64,000 nt of DNA from Isoetes taiwanensis (GCA_021234155.1 JAJEKV010000002.1:26032617-26096616), one strand, 5' to 3'; counted from the first letter of the stretch, positions 23,515 through 36,047 are shown. The notes: a model not told the origin generated them from the sequence alone. Numbers and translations are program-made.

Positions 23515-24180
23515 TCAGGAATGAATACTTGCCAAACCATTCCACATTTTTACTCTTGTTCTAAGATCATTTGACTTTGCAGACATCTTCAGAAATGGTA
23601 CAAGATTAAACAGTTCTCTGTCATGGCGCTTATTTTCAGATACAAATCGAGTGAGAGAGACTCCGTTTTCAGGATTCAGAACATAAGTCCAAGGATTATC
23701 ATCTACAACAATAACCCTCTTCAAGTTTCTGCCAAGTTTTGACAAATCCTTAACACCTCCTTTTGAACAAGAATCCTTGAACAATCTGTAAGAAATAAAC
23801 CCAAACGGATCAATAGCATTGATTGCAGCATCGGCATAGATCCTGTCTGCGGCAGTGAAGAGAACAATTTCATAAATTTCTGCCATAGACTGCAGAAATT
23901 GATGCAAACCAGGCCTCATCCACATAAAGACATTCAATTTGGAGCCGGAATCGCATGGATCGAGATGAAGAACAAAATCGTGGTCGCCACTGTAATTTTC
24001 AAAATTAGAATCGACTAGAGTTTGGTCCAAATCAAGGACCAGAGTAGGCTTTCCGGCCTGATCAAGGCTCTGCTCTGGAAGCAAGAATTTAGGCCTATCA
24101 AAGCTTGGGATTTTGCCGCTATGATGGATTTTGAGTGCCTTTTGATGTGGATGAAGGATATGGTTGATGATGGAGATCAT
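23515..24180 (-). CDS. FCP1/SCP-like HAD phosphatase (NIF domain), paralog 1
   Basis: This intact intronless 221-residue protein belongs to the HAD superfamily, small C-terminal-domain phosphatase (NIF/SCP) group, which removes phosphate from serine or threonine of proteins such as the RNA polymerase II tail. The catalytic DxD sits at Asp50 and Asp52 in LVLDLDQTLV; family members usually have Glu, Lys or Gly where Gln53 is. Motif MRPG is at 88-91, LFTAADRIYAD at 107-116, the conserved Lys region KDLSKLGR at 144-151 and the acidic motif VVDDNPW at 158-164. The C-terminal part ends soon after the catalytic domain, so there is no BRCT or other partner domain. A TTAAATA box lies about 75 bases upstream. 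A second gene at 49617-50309 is closely similar. Substrate unknown. Confidence 0.85.
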   Translation of the reverse strand: MISIINHILHPHQKALKIHHSGKIPSFDRPKFLLPEQSLDQAGKPTLVLDLDQTLVDSNFENYSGDHDFVLHLDPCDSGSKLNVFMWMRPGLHQFLQSMAEIYEIVLFTAADRIYADAAINAIDPFGFISYRLFKDSCSKGGVKDLSKLGRNLKRVIVVDDNPWTYVLNPENGVSLTRFVSENKRHDRELFNLVPFLKMSAKSNDLRTRVKMWNGLASIHS

Positions 24181-24252
24181 TTTTGGAGCTGCCGGATCAT
24201 TTGGTTTCCAAATCCAAAACTCTGTTTGCCCAAATGTTGAAGCGCAGCAGTG

Positions 24253-24260
24253 TATTTAAG
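24253..24260 (-). promoter_or_regulatory. Possible TATA box of phosphatase paralog 1
   Basis: TTAAATA on the minus strand about 75 bases before the ATG at 24180. Plausible spacing for a short leader; no other support. Confidence 0.3.
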
Positions 24261-24529
24261 GAACGAGTAAGAATGCTGACGTGTTTTGCCAGCTCGGCTA
24301 AAAGCACAAAAAGGGTAGAACCGAATCTGGAATATTGCAAAAAAAAGACTGCGGCTAACCGCCAGATTGGGCGGCTGCATTTCTTTTAGACACACGTCAT
24401 ACGCACATCACTCTGACTTTCTAAACCCTATCTGAAAATTTTCTATTCTTCCCTTCAATGGCCCCAATATTTTAAGTACCAAAAATTTGTATTGTTCTTC
24501 TAAGTCCGAACACCCTTTAGAGCGGTCCA

Positions 24530-24884
24530 CCATATGATCAAATTTGAACGCGCTCCACTGAATTAGTCAGGCTCTGTCAGCCGCTGCATTTGATATTAAG
24601 CACGGCTTCAGTACAGACGCTGGGACCATACCTTCTGGAGGTCATGAATATGCGGGATTAACTATGTCCTCAAACACTCACTTGACATGCATAATATATT
24701 TTATGATGTATATTTGTACAGATTGATAGCATTCTTATTACTACCACGGGTTTTCCCTCGAAAATTCTTTGGGGCGAGGGTTTTTCCAATCCGGACAGTA
24801 ATAAGTTTGTTGCGCTCCTTTATTGAGTCCCATAGGACGATTGCTTCTCCTTGAACGGTAAAAACTATTCTATTCTAAAAATAT
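24530..24884 (+). mobile_element. Non-LTR retrotransposon 3' end
   Basis: The plus strand reads a decayed LINE C-terminus (ELVRLCQPLHL, STASVQTLGPYL, LEVMNMRD, then a stop), followed by the 3' UTR with its hairpin and a (TTCTA) tail at about 24868-24884. It matches 58850-59211. In-frame stops show it is dead. Confidence 0.75.
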
Positions 24885-24889
24885 GAATA

Positions 24890-26880
24890 AAATTCTACTA
24901 GAAATATTCTTATAATGCCATAGTGTCGAAAATTTTTAATTTTAGCCGAAACAAGCTTGGAATTTTCCAAAGTGGCCATAAATATACCCCATATTCCAAT
25001 TCCAGCTTGCATGAGCAATGAACCTGTTAAAGCATCCTATATTATAAAAATATAGCATGTGTCTTGCATGGAGACCTAGATCGGACCGCCTGGATTTAAT
25101 CTAAAGATTGGACGGTCCAATTTTTCCCTCCTTTCTTCTCGCTCTCGCTCTTCCTTTCCTTTACAATAGCCGGATTTGATTGATCGGTTGCTTGAAGGTT
25201 CGATAGCCAGTGCTTGCTATGGTTTCCTTGCCCTTCTTCTTGCTCTATGCCGGATTTGATGTTTCGGTTGCTGAAGAAGCCAGTCTCTTGCCGATTTTCT
25301 TTCCTAAGAGGCTATGGAGACGGCAGAGGCGATGGCACTTGATCCCGTTTAGGGAGCCAGAAGTAGATGTAATCTTTGCATGTTTTTTTAGGAAGAAGTT
25401 TACACAGAACTCACAGATCTGCATCATCTCAGGAGCACATTGAATGGCATAGCCTTGAGCTGGTTCTCATTCCGATGCACTGCCATATATACCTGTGGAA
25501 TACAGTCTGCTTGAGCAGTTTGACTTGCCTTCTATCCACAAAAATGATAAGTGCAAACAAAGGATGGAGCCGTTCAAGCTTATCAGTTGGTGACTTAAAC
25601 AACATATGCAATTCTCATTCCAATAATCTTCCTGCTCCTGGTGAGTGTATTGGAATATTTTCATTGCGCTGCTGCTTTTAGAAGAAAAAGGTGCAAATTT
25701 GTATGTTTGCTCTCTTTTAGCAGAAGGTTCTAACTTTAGATTTTGAAGTAAGTTTTTTCCTTCTGTGATTCTTAGTTTCCAAGACAGACATAAGCATATT
25801 GTGATCGATAAAACAAAATGGGTATTAATTACATGGGTATTTTATGTCTGATAAATCGGCCCTAGCCATTCATGTGAGGTGAATCGGTTAATCATTCTGG
25901 TGCATAAGGAAGACTAGATAAATTTTTATGTTGTTTGCTTATGTTGCATGCTGATGAACAGGTTCCAACAGGCATAGTTCCGTTTAGCAACAAGGGCTGC
26001 TCATGGCTGTACTTAACTCCTGCATAAATTGTAAATTGCATGGAAGTACAATGAAGAGAGTCAAGAACCTCGAGTTGTTATTATAGTTACAAAAGCTTTT
26101 GCTTTGCATATTAGACATGATTGAATAACATTTGTGTTTTACTTGCAAAAAAATGCAAAGCAGTTCCTTACTTATGTGCATGTTCTTGCACAGCTTGGCC
26201 AATAGAACAAGCTTTTGCTTTGCATATTAGACATGATTGAATAACATTTGTTTTTTTATTTGCAAAAAAATGCAAAGCAGTTCCTTACTTCTCTGCTGCT
26301 TCCCTTCTCAGCGTGGCCATGGCCATGTAAAAAAAACAGGAAAAAAGAAGGGAACGACCACAACAAACAGGGCTGCTATGTCCAGGAATTCAATTCATTG
26401 CAAGCAGTAGCATTTGGACCTGGATTTGATGCGTTTAATTTTCTAGCTGTGTGGTCTGTGACTAGGGTTCAATGCAGTGGTGGATTAAGCGTCTCTTTCC
26501 TCCGGTAGAACTAAGAGGCTTGTGTTTTCTGAGTCAGTGATCTGAAATATAAAAAAACAAATGCGATGCATATTAGCATAAAAAAGACCATAATGTTTTT
26601 TAGATTCTGGCATAAACACCAAAGAACTTACAAGAAGGTGTTTACCGTCTTCAATCTAATGTTAATATCTATAGAAAGATTGAGGGTAGCAATGTGGCTT
26701 AAAAATTTTGAGTCCCGGAGGACAAGGATGATTGCAACCAAGCATGATGCCATGGCCATGGTTCTCAGCAATATCTGAATGAACATGTTGTTCCTCTCAT
26801 TTCTGCAAAACGTTTCTGAAGGTGCCATATTCTTGGCTGTCTGCATCTTTTTTGCAACGTGTTGGCCAGACTACACAAGA
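24890..26880. other. Non-coding interval with a 116-bp tandem repeat
   Basis: 26095-26205 and 26211-26300 are tandem copies (shift 116) of a block containing GCTTTTGCTTTGCATATTAG and AACATTTGT. Two CCGGATTTGATNNNTCGGTTG words occur at 25170 and 25250. The remaining ORFs are short and unlike known proteins. A gene's upstream exons could be hidden here but I cannot show them. Confidence 0.45.
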
Positions 26881-26884
26881 TTAA

Positions 26885-27324
26885 AGAAGCTTGGATTTCT
26901 GCATCCGTCTATGTGCCCATGTTAGGAAATGTTTAAGAAAGGAAAAAGACTTAGCATGGTTTTTCCAGGAAGGTTCCATTGATGTTTTCTGGCACGATTT
27001 TATACGGGTCAGACGAGGTCCCCATAGGATTGAGGTTCTTGCATCTATAGTGGCAGAAGTATCAATGTTTTCAAAGCACTGCACTATAGCCGAAGCTGAT
27101 AACCCCAACCGGATTGTAACTCTTACTGATGCAACAGAGGAGGAATGCTTTGCTTTATACGGTATGTCTTAAATCATGACAGTTGTAGAATTACTGGACA
27201 TCATGCTTTTTTTTCCCTTTTTCTAGACTATGCACGAGGATTGCACTATTTCTGCTCATTTATACATCCTCATGATGATGGAAGATTTGAATTTCTTTCA
27301 GTCTATGCTACTACAGTATTGTAA
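26885..27324 (+). CDS. Unidentified two-exon coding fragment
   Basis: An open frame from about 26885 ends at a strong donor, TACG|GTATGT (exon end 27161). A 65-base intron with a pyrimidine tract ends TTCTAG, and an exon at 27227-27324 continues in the correct phase to a TAA. The joined frame contains WFFQEGSIDVFWHDF, RRGPHRIEVLASIVAEV, NPNRIVTLTDATEEECFALY and DYARGLHYFCSFIHPH. The splice signals with phase agreement and the non-repetitive composition make it look like true coding sequence. I do not recognise the family. No ATG is well placed, so it is probably the 3' end of a longer gene, or a fragment of one. Confidence 0.5.
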
Positions 27325-28139
27325 ATTGTACATACTCTGACTAAACTTTATGAAATATAACATGCAAATGTTGTTGCAACTATGCGAACAACTCTGTTGG
27401 TTATGCAGCCAAACGATTCTATATGCATAATATAGCCTATACTTGATATTATTTACTGGCAACATGATGTAGACCAGTTAAAAAGTTGAACATGAATCAG
27501 ATATATTATGGAATTATTTGCTGAGAAAATTGGCATCTCAGTTTTGCAGAGTTGACTAAACTGTTCCAAACCAGCCTCATTTCATGTTACACATGTTGCT
27601 CTTCATAATTCATCCACTGTGCTTCATAATCCAGCTAGACCAGATGCAGTTCATGGTTGGTTGTGTATCATGAATTGCCTTGATCTTCAAGAATCTCGAG
27701 AATGCTTCACAATTTGCTTCGCAGTGTATCAAACATTAAATGCTGATAGTGGATATAACCCCACATGTTTGAAACCAAAAAAATGTTTATGTAAGGATTT
27801 CTTGTACAACATTGAACTTTTCAAACTTTTCAATCATGGTAATAAGCTTAAAAAATGCATATTTGAATGTTAAGAGGATTGTCCAATGCTCTCTTCCTTA
27901 TCTAAAGTTATCTGAATACCGGTGGATTCACAACTACTTTGGCACTATGATTTCATTGTTAACACAATTTTAACTCGAACAAAATTAACAGTTTCAAGAA
28001 AACCTGGTTTCAAGAAAACTATAACTTCTTGAAAACCTGGTTTTAAGAACATTTTGCAAAAAATACCCTGGAAAGATGCAAGAGTGCAATAATAATTACC
28101 TCATTGTAGAAATCAAAAGTTGGACGTCAACCTTACCTT
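27325..28139. other. Non-coding interval
   Basis: AT-rich. One 84-codon frame at 27619-27873 has no recognisable motif. Could be UTR or intergenic. Nothing else seen. Confidence 0.4.
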
Positions 28140-29487
28140 ACTTGCAAGTAGTTTCGTAAATGGCTTTGTTGAATCGACCAATGTCATCTATTTTCTTAAA
28201 TCCTGCCACTACTTCTGCAACTTGCCTAAGACACAGCACAAGGAAATCTCATAGATTGAGCAAATATAATGCAAAAAGAGCATAGCTGTAGTACCTTATG
28301 CAACAAGGCTCATTGCGGTCTTTCACAAGGAACAGCTCATCATGTTTTTCCTTTTTCTTGGAAGGAAAAGCAGAGGAGCTGTACTGCACGCCTGCATGTG
28401 TAGGCTTAATCCCACAATAAGGTGAATCGGTCTCAAGCATCAAACTTTCTACTGGTATGCCACTCATCACCTCAAGGTTTTCTTTTGTTTTCAAGGAGGA
28501 GCCATTTAACCCTGTATGAGCACAGTAAATTTAGCTTAATATGGCAAAGAGGTGGAATTAAAATACCCCTCAAAGCTCATCACTTGGAGAAATTAAAAGG
28601 AATGTGGCCATCTTAATGATTGGTAAAATTTTTTAATATTCCCTTACTCTGCGTTGATTCAAAATGAGACATGTGCTAGTCAGGTTGAGAACGTCTATAT
28701 GCATATGTTTTATACAAATTAATATCATGCATTCCCATGTCAAGATCTCAATAGCTTGGACATACCACATCATCATTTGTAACATTTTCTTTTTGTTTTT
28801 CCTTAACATGTTTAACCAAATGGTATTTCATAGTAAAGAAAAAAATCAACGACTAATATAAGACCAGAGATAGAAAAGGATGCTTTAAATTCTAGGAATC
28901 ACAAGTTAATTATGCAAAAGGAACAGCAAGAAAAGGGAAAAAAAGGCATACCTATATACAGATTTTCAATTTGAAGCAGTTTGTCTCTATCTTCACTGTT
29001 TCCTGTAAAGGAATGTGCTACCTCACAAACAAATCTGCCCTGAGATAACAGCTACAAAAAGTTATGACCATAAGGTATGGTATGAACTGAAAGTCAACAT
29101 TTGGAAAAACAAACCATGTTATTTTTTGTTTTGAAGAAAATAACAAAAAAGAGCTGGTTAGCTGATGTTCATTCCCAAACGTGGAGACCCTTGTAATTAA
29201 AGCTAAAGTTAAGCATAGTTTTCTGAGGGGTGCTGTGAATTGAAAACACCATTTCCCATCTTATTGGGGTTTGTGTAACTGAAATAAGTTATGCTTAGAG
29301 TAACCTTAACAAATCTTCATCTATAGAGCACAATATCCTTCAAGCTACAACATTCACATAAAAAAACGTTACCAACATTTGTTTATTACGTTGCACAATG
29401 TCACAAAAGTCATCTGCTGCAGCACGCATATGAAGAAACATAGGTAAACCTGTCACCTCAGCCAAGTAAAAGTGTTTCTCGAAGTAC
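28140..29487 (-). pseudogene. TatD-family metal-dependent hydrolase, 3' half
   Basis: Four minus-strand exons read in order with matching phases. 29487-29373 has YFEKHFYLAEVTGLPMFLHM. 29039-28952 has VAHSFTG. About 28513-28294 has LNGSSLKTKENLEVM, then LMLETDSPYCGIKPTHAG. 28225-28140 has QVAEVVAGFKKIDDIG and NKAIYETTC. These are conserved TatD/TATDN1 blocks, including metal-site regions (LHMR, HSFTG, ETDSPY). TatD proteins are Mg-dependent DNases/hydrolases of the amidohydrolase fold. The N-terminal half, including the first HxH metal motif, is absent: instead, the sequence upstream of 29640 is an LRR receptor-kinase fragment. The last C-terminal residues were not found. I call it a truncated copy, although the exons themselves look intact. 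Confidence 0.8.
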
Positions 29488-29639
29488 CTGTACTAGACAA
29501 TGAAGGATCCAAATAAAAGTAGTAACATTAGAGTTATACATACAAAACAAGCTTCCAGCATTGATAAGTCCTTATTTGACATTTTAAAGTTAAGATGGTC
29601 TGAGGTCTGAAGGCTTACCTTTCAAAGCTGCATCCTTCT

Positions 29640-30178
29640 TCCTTTAGAATATGCGTATTGTAACGGAATACTTCCGTTGAAATAACTTCCTGCAAGATCA
29701 AGAACTTCTAAATAGGGCAGTTCACCTAGCTCCTCTGGCAGAGGACCAAAGTTATTGTCATATGAGCTGAAATATTATAGCTCTTGAAGCTTACAAAAAC
29801 ATGTTGGAAATAAGAACGAAAATAGATTGGCTCCAATATCTTGTACTTGAAGCTTTGTAATATTGACTATGGCTGCAAAAAGAGGGCCTGACAGATTGTT
29901 GTCACTGAGATTGAGGAATTTGAGAGAAGAAAAAAACTCGAATTCTTAGAATGCAAATAAAGGCTTGTTACTGCTCCATTGGTGCAGATCACTCCGACCC
30001 ATTTGCATGGAGAAGGGTCTGAGCTTTTTCATGTTGCAAGATTGCCAACTTTGTCATTTAATCCCTGTTTCAGAGCCAACAATGCTTCTTTTTCTTGTGC
30101 AAGATCCGCAAGACATGAGGACATCAGAAGCCCGAGAACAGCTGGTATTAAGATCATGCTTTTTGTGGCCATTTCCAT
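29640..30178 (-). pseudogene. LRR receptor-like kinase, 5' fragment with nonsense codon
   Basis: The minus strand from 30178 encodes a signal peptide (MATKSMILIPAVLGLLMSSC), then the LRR N-terminal cap (QEKEALLALKQGLND). At 30029-30031 a TGA replaces the expected cap tryptophan. The same frame then resumes with PCKWVGVICTNGAVTSLYL and a run of LRRs: [52 protein letters not shown] and [15 protein letters not shown]. At least one more stop interrupts the third repeat. The repeat pattern recalls the PXY/TDR or MIK-type receptor kinases of class XI (inference). The fragment ends abruptly near 29640 against TatD sequence; there is no transmembrane or kinase domain. Non-functional. Confidence 0.8.
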
Positions 30179-30779
30179 ATCCCTAGAAAGAAAACATAGG
30201 CAAGAATGGGAGAAGAAGGAGGAGAAGGGGCAACAAAACAAAGCTGCTTGGTTATGCAATGTGGAAATGATTTGTCGAAGAAATAGCGAACGGATGGGTT
30301 TTGACTGCTTCAGCATTGTGCATATCTCGCCATAGTTAGGAGGGAAGGTCTCTGGGGATAAGATCCGTGTCTGTATCGCCCGCTTAAGAAGAAGAAGAAG
30401 AGATTTTAACGTCACGCCACAAGGCAGCACCAAGTTCGACCTCTGGCGCCTCCAAATCGGCCGTCCAAACAATAAATGGAGCTCCAGAACGTGCTAGTGC
30501 CATGCCGAAAGCTCTTTGGCAGAGCTTCACCGGAAGGAAGCTCGAAGAAAAAAAGAAATAGAAAAGATAAAAGGCTCGATGGAGGGAAGGAGTTATTTCG
30601 CGACCTTCTCCATCTCCGTGCCATTTTTAGCCATTTTTCTAATTTTCTCGGCCATTGATTCGTAAAAGACAGCATCTAAAGGTGCAGAACATGCCACCTC
30701 ACGTTTTGCTTACTTGGAACTGCTACGTGGATAGCCTAGAATTGCAAGGAGGGTTGCACGCTTGGTTAGGCTGGCGTGC

Positions 30780-33700
30780 TATAAATAATAATTTATAATT
30801 TTAGAGTTTCATTCCTTTACCCTAATCATTTTTTCGATTTAGGTTAGGTTTTCGATTTTGGTTAATTGTTCAACGTGGAGGCCCGAAACACAAACCAAGC
30901 CACGAATACAGAGCTGAACGTGTCAGCTGCAGCTCTTGCTAGCTATTGCTATCTCAGTACGACACAGCAACACTGCTTTCTGGCCAAATCGGGATCCTCT
31001 GCAAATTGATCAGCAGCATCCTACCTCCTCTTCTTGCGGCACGCAGCACCTTCGCCTGCCCTGGCCAAATCGGGATCCTCTGCAAATTGATTACTTCCAG
31101 TATTCATGAGCCAGGTAAGGAAACGAATTTGTTTTGTTTTTTGGTTTTGGGTTCTTGAATTTCATTTTGGCTCCATCCTTATCCAACGCCGGATGGATGC
31201 CACACAGAATTTGCATGCATTTTGGCGGCGTCTATAAGGATTTATTTTCAGAAGTTTTTCAAAGCGAGGAGCTTACATCATCTCACAGGTAAGCGCTATT
31301 CTACCTCGATTTTCTTAATCTTCAAAATGTATCTTTCAGCTAGAACTTTCAGGCTTCAGGAAAGAGTTTTCAGCATTCAGGAGTTGGCCTTTTGCAGAAG
31401 GTAAGCCTTATGAATTTTTGAAGACCCTTAGCTTATTTCCCCAATGATGTTTCCTCGGTTGCATCCTATAAGGTAAGAAATACAGTGACAAAAATTTCTA
31501 GAAGCATACTTGCTTGCTTGGAGGAGGCATTCTATTTCTAAGTACACAAACTAGGCATGGCCGTGCAGATTTGTGGTATAAAAAAATGCCTCTTCCTAAT
31601 TTATTTGGTGGTCAAATAGTTGTTTCTTTCTCGGGCATACTAGCTCTCCACAGTAAGTATAAGCATTACATTGATCAGTGATTTGTGAGCCATTTTGCCT
31701 GTTTCTTTTAGCCTATATGATGTTTGAGAGTGAACAAAGCAGAAGCTCATTAAAGAGAGGTAATTTGCTTAGGGTATTCATATTTTAGGCAGGATATGTT
31801 TTGAAGGAGCCCTTTTTCTTTGTAAATATAGTTTACTATTTGCATAGAGATCGGATGCTCTTTCTTACAATTTATAAGCGGTTGATGTGTAAGAAGCTCT
31901 ACTCATCATGTGTCTCCTCATTCTAGATTCTCTCTCTTCAAGTAACGACAAAAGACTGACATGCAGCTCTCTGAAATGCTTGGTGAGTACAAAAATCCCT
32001 AGGACAGGTGCTCTTTCATCCATCTGCTCCATTTTGATATATGCTCTTTGCATGTCTCTGGTCTTTGTAAGAACTTAATCAATTTGCTCTTTCAAGTTTC
32101 TGCTTTATCCATGTTGTTGTTTTATTACTTTTGAAAGGGATTAAAAGGACCATTGTCAAAGGGAATAATATCTAATAAGATCTATCTTTTTGCAATATCT
32201 GTATTGGAACCTACCTGCTTTTGAAAGTCATTGCTGCAGCAAAATCAACTGTGGACCATGATGAGAGGCACAACGTAATTATTAGTTTATTTAAAAATTG
32301 TTGTAATATCGTGTTGTCTGAAGTAACCAGTCTGATTGGGAAGAAACTCTAAACTCATGGTGATAAGCTAATTCTTTGTTGCTATTTGCAGAAAAGGGTG
32401 ACCATGTGCAAATGGAACAATGAAGCAATTAGCCAGCACTTAAAATGGTCCATATTCCATCTTTGTCTATGTGTTTTTTTCCTTGCACATCTATATGTTA
32501 TATGATGTTATAATCTTTTTGTAGATTCTGGGTCTTCCCAAGAAGAAGTCACTAGGTAAATATCTGAACTCTTTTGTTTTTTAACATCCTTTGTGTTACC
32601 ATCTGCATTATATGCTAAAGTTTTAAGTATGAGAACCTCGGTTTTAAACACCTGGTCTTTGTTTTGTGCACAAATATGAGTGCCTTTCATAGAATTAAAT
32701 TAGCTTTACTATGTGTTATGAGATGTACATGTCTTTGTGCTCCACAAACATGTCTTTAAGTGTCTTAAGTCTATTTATCTGTATATGGTGGAAACACTTC
32801 CATAAACATGTCCTTTTATATCTTAAATCTGTATATGGTAGAAACACTTCCTAAGGGAAGTACCATTGAGGAAAGTACCCAGGCAGGTTATGTGATGTAA
32901 GTACCCAAGCCGCTCATGTGATTTCATAATATTTTTTTGACCTTTCATTGGCCAAATTATATGATTTGCACGAGGTTATTTCCCGTCACAAACATTGTGA
33001 TTTTCAGGTAGGATATGGGATGCTTGATCAGTCTTGGAATTATATATATCAAGGTATTTTGCAAATTTCTATATTTCAAAGTATTTTGCAAATTTCTATA
33101 GGTCCAGACCTCATACTATAGTAATATAGAGTAAACCCTTATCCATCCACCATATTTGCAAAAAGAGGTATACAAAACCTTTTCCAAGCAGGTTTTTGTG
33201 CGACGTCTAATTTCATAGACAAGTCATTTTTCCATTTTCTTGCAGTTATTTCAATGGAGCTTTATATGCAATCTCTGATTTTCTTTTTCGAATTTCTACC
33301 ATTTCTTCTTAACCGTTAGCTAAATAGGAGAACGTCACTTAGTTATGTATAGAAGTAGCACCCATTTGTACTTCAGTTCTTCCTTACTCTTGCAGGTCAT
33401 TTCATGGTTCTTTAGGACAAGGCACACATGTATTTCACAATTTGGAAGTTTTTGATGTAGAAGACTCTATAACCATCTACAATTTCGTTACAATCTATGT
33501 CATATCATTAATGGAAAGGACAAAGGTAATAGTAAGCAGATCTATATTTTTTTCTGATCTAATTTTGCAGGGATATTAGGTGGAAAAATTGCGATGTGAT
33601 CATGACATATTCTTTGTGAGGAAAAACAGGAAGCAAAAGGCGCAAAGAATCATCCTCAGGTGAAATCAAAGGAGTACAGTAAAGCAGAGGATAGAGTGAA

Positions 33701-34400
33701 GTAGTTAATGTGAAAGGTGAGAGATAACTGACAACGTTAATTGCTATAACAGAATAATGCCAAGATGTGTTGAAAGAAATATACTTATTGCTCTTGCAGG
33801 AGAAACAAGCATACTCATACAGTGGTAGCTATGCGTTGAGCATTATTGATGACATCCCTCACAAAACAGCTGAAACTCCTGGAACCATTTGAAAATATTT
33901 CAAGTATTCTACATCAAGACAATCAGTCCAGTGAGGTAAACACTTTGTGATTATGCCAGTTGTTTTCTTCAGTAACATCTAATGCTGGTCAAGACAATTA
34001 CCTTATTATTTGTATAATGTTCATTCTTTTTTATAAATACATTGATATTTCATAGATATGTAGTATTTGTATTGGATTCATAGTTTATATAATGAAGGTC
34101 TATTTGAAAGGTCTCAGACGGTCTCAGATATGGTAAAAATGCTCAACAATATGTAATATCATATCCCTTACCTTCTGTTAATCCAGGTTGGGTTTATCTC
34201 AGGCAATTACACAACTCAGACTGTATTTATTCTCTGAATTACTCCTTCCTAATGTAATAGCACATTAGCAAGCATGCTTAGTTCTGTATTAAGGCTAACG
34301 AATGCTATGCTATTGTTGAATAGGGACGAAGCCAACGCAGAGGCATCGTCAATTGTCTACAAAGATTGAGCATTCAACATCAATAATTTTATGGATAAAT
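30780..34400 (+). other. Possible spliced non-coding transcript or intron-rich UTR region
   Basis: A TATAAATA occurs at 30780. Downstream are several good donor-like sites (CCAG|GTAAGG near 31113, ACAG|GTAAGC near 31288, GAAG|GTAAGC near 31401, CTAG|GTAAAT near 32553, AAAG|GTGAGA near 33717) and acceptor-like TTTTGCAG or TTGCAG tracts, but no extended coding frame. A 31-bp sequence with GGCCAAATCGGGATCCTCTG occurs twice, at 30981 and 31061. This may be a long non-coding RNA or the remains of a gene. RNA evidence would be needed. Confidence 0.25.
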
Positions 34401-35985
34401 ATGGTAAATATCATTTTAGTGTTTAATTTCAACAAAAGGCACACGTCTACTTCTTTTTGCCATCCTAAGTTTATTTGCATCTATCGTTTGCGCTAATAAG
34501 GTTTTTAGAGGGATGAAATAGTATATATACCTTTTTTATGTTGTCATTGGCTTATTCTAAAGACTAATTGATGAGATCCCCTCAGAAAAATTAGGTAGGG
34601 AACTGATCTTGGCAATCCAACCAGTGATCATTCTACTTTGGTTACATTACCACCCAGTTAGTTGAACCTGGAAACAATTCATGTCAGTGCTTAAACATAA
34701 AAGCCAAGGGTCAGTAGAACCTTGAAACAATTCATGCAGGTGCTCAAGCTTTAAAGCTAAAATTCAATAAACTAAGTTAAAGTATAATTTCTAGAATTTG
34801 AATGTGGCAGCGCTCAAGCCACTTGAGAAGTTTGTAAGATGTAGTGCATTTCAATCAGAGGATCGCCAGGATGATTACGTCTTCAATTGCTCTGCATTTT
34901 CAATTGCAGCGTCACCAAGATTATTAGGGCTTCAATTGCTCTGCAATTTTTGCATTTTCTTGCTATGGGGCTGCTAATGAATTTTCAAATGTTGAGTTTT
35001 TTGCCATTTCGAAGTTTGTCACAATAGCTATATTACAAGAAATTTATCGCGGCGGCTAAGGCCGCCGCGAACATTTCTCTTATCCATTTCCCTTATGTTT
35101 TGGAAGTGACTCTATAGACATTCTCGTTACCTCTTGGCATGTGATTATTGTATTGTAATTCAATGAACATTGTGATTTAGATAACCATTGTATCTTGGCC
35201 TACTATGCTCTTATCTATGTTTGACACGTTGCTTGGAAGTCTATAAAGTATTTCAAACATAATAAACCCTCAAAATATATAAGCAAATTTGTATTTCTTC
35301 TTGAAACATGTCTTCAAGTTTGTTTTCTAAATGGTGTAAATATATTATTTGTTGCTATCCAAAATTTTTAGCTTATCTTTTTTGTTTGTTCTAAAGGTTC
35401 TCTTGATGCCTTTAATACTTTCTTTCTACATAAATTGTTAGATTTTTGCCCTTAACTTCTCCAATTTATATATGCTGTTGGCTCTGTTTGCCATGTTGGC
35501 AAGCCATTCTAATCAGTGTTTTGCAGTCTCAGTGTTCTTGCATAAAGTTTTTCCTCACTATATAATCCTTTTAATATTTTAGAAAGTTCATCATAGAATT
35601 CCCAGCAATACTTGAGAAATACTGGCGTTGAAAACTCTAGAGCAAATTGCTTTGATAGAAATGCATGTAAAGCTTGGGAGATGACTGTCTACACGAAGCT
35701 GCATGCAGGAACAACAACAAACCAAGTCAACGAGAAGTATGTAAGGCACCTAGCTCAGCAGTAAAGATGATGTTTAGATTGAAACCTGGCACTATATTCT
35801 TACCAATACTTGGCAAAGAGTATTCCACATTGAATCCATCTCTAGAACCGTTGCTGCATGTGTGCAAGAGTGGCCTCAAAATGGCATCTATACAATTAAT
35901 ATCCATAGTAAAGAACAATGAGAGAAAAGTGCCTATCTTCCCAATCTACCATGGTGGAAAATCAAAGGCTTAGGTAGTCATCATT
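34401..35985. other. Non-coding interval with CACTA-like terminus motif
   Basis: Apart from the hairpin at 35047-35070, it is AT-rich. The frame at 35674-35973 has no recognisable domain. Confidence 0.4.
35032..35070 (+). mobile_element. CACTA-like terminal motif with perfect GC hairpin
   Basis: ATTACAAGAAA at 35032-35042 resembles the CACTACAAGAAA end of CACTA (En/Spm) transposons. It is directly followed by a perfect 10-bp hairpin TCGCGGCGGC-TAAG-GCCGCCGCGA (35047-35070), as subterminal regions of these elements often have. The opposite terminus was not found, so only one end, or a relic, may be present. Confidence 0.4.
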
Positions 35986-36047
35986 ATGCACAGGTTCACC
36001 TTATAAGACTATAAATATGCACAGGTTCACCTTATAAGACTATAAAT
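35986..36047. repeat. 31-bp perfect tandem duplication
   Basis: ATGCACAGGTTCACCTTATA and following bases occur at 35986-36016 and 36017-36047. Simple local duplication. Confidence 0.9.
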
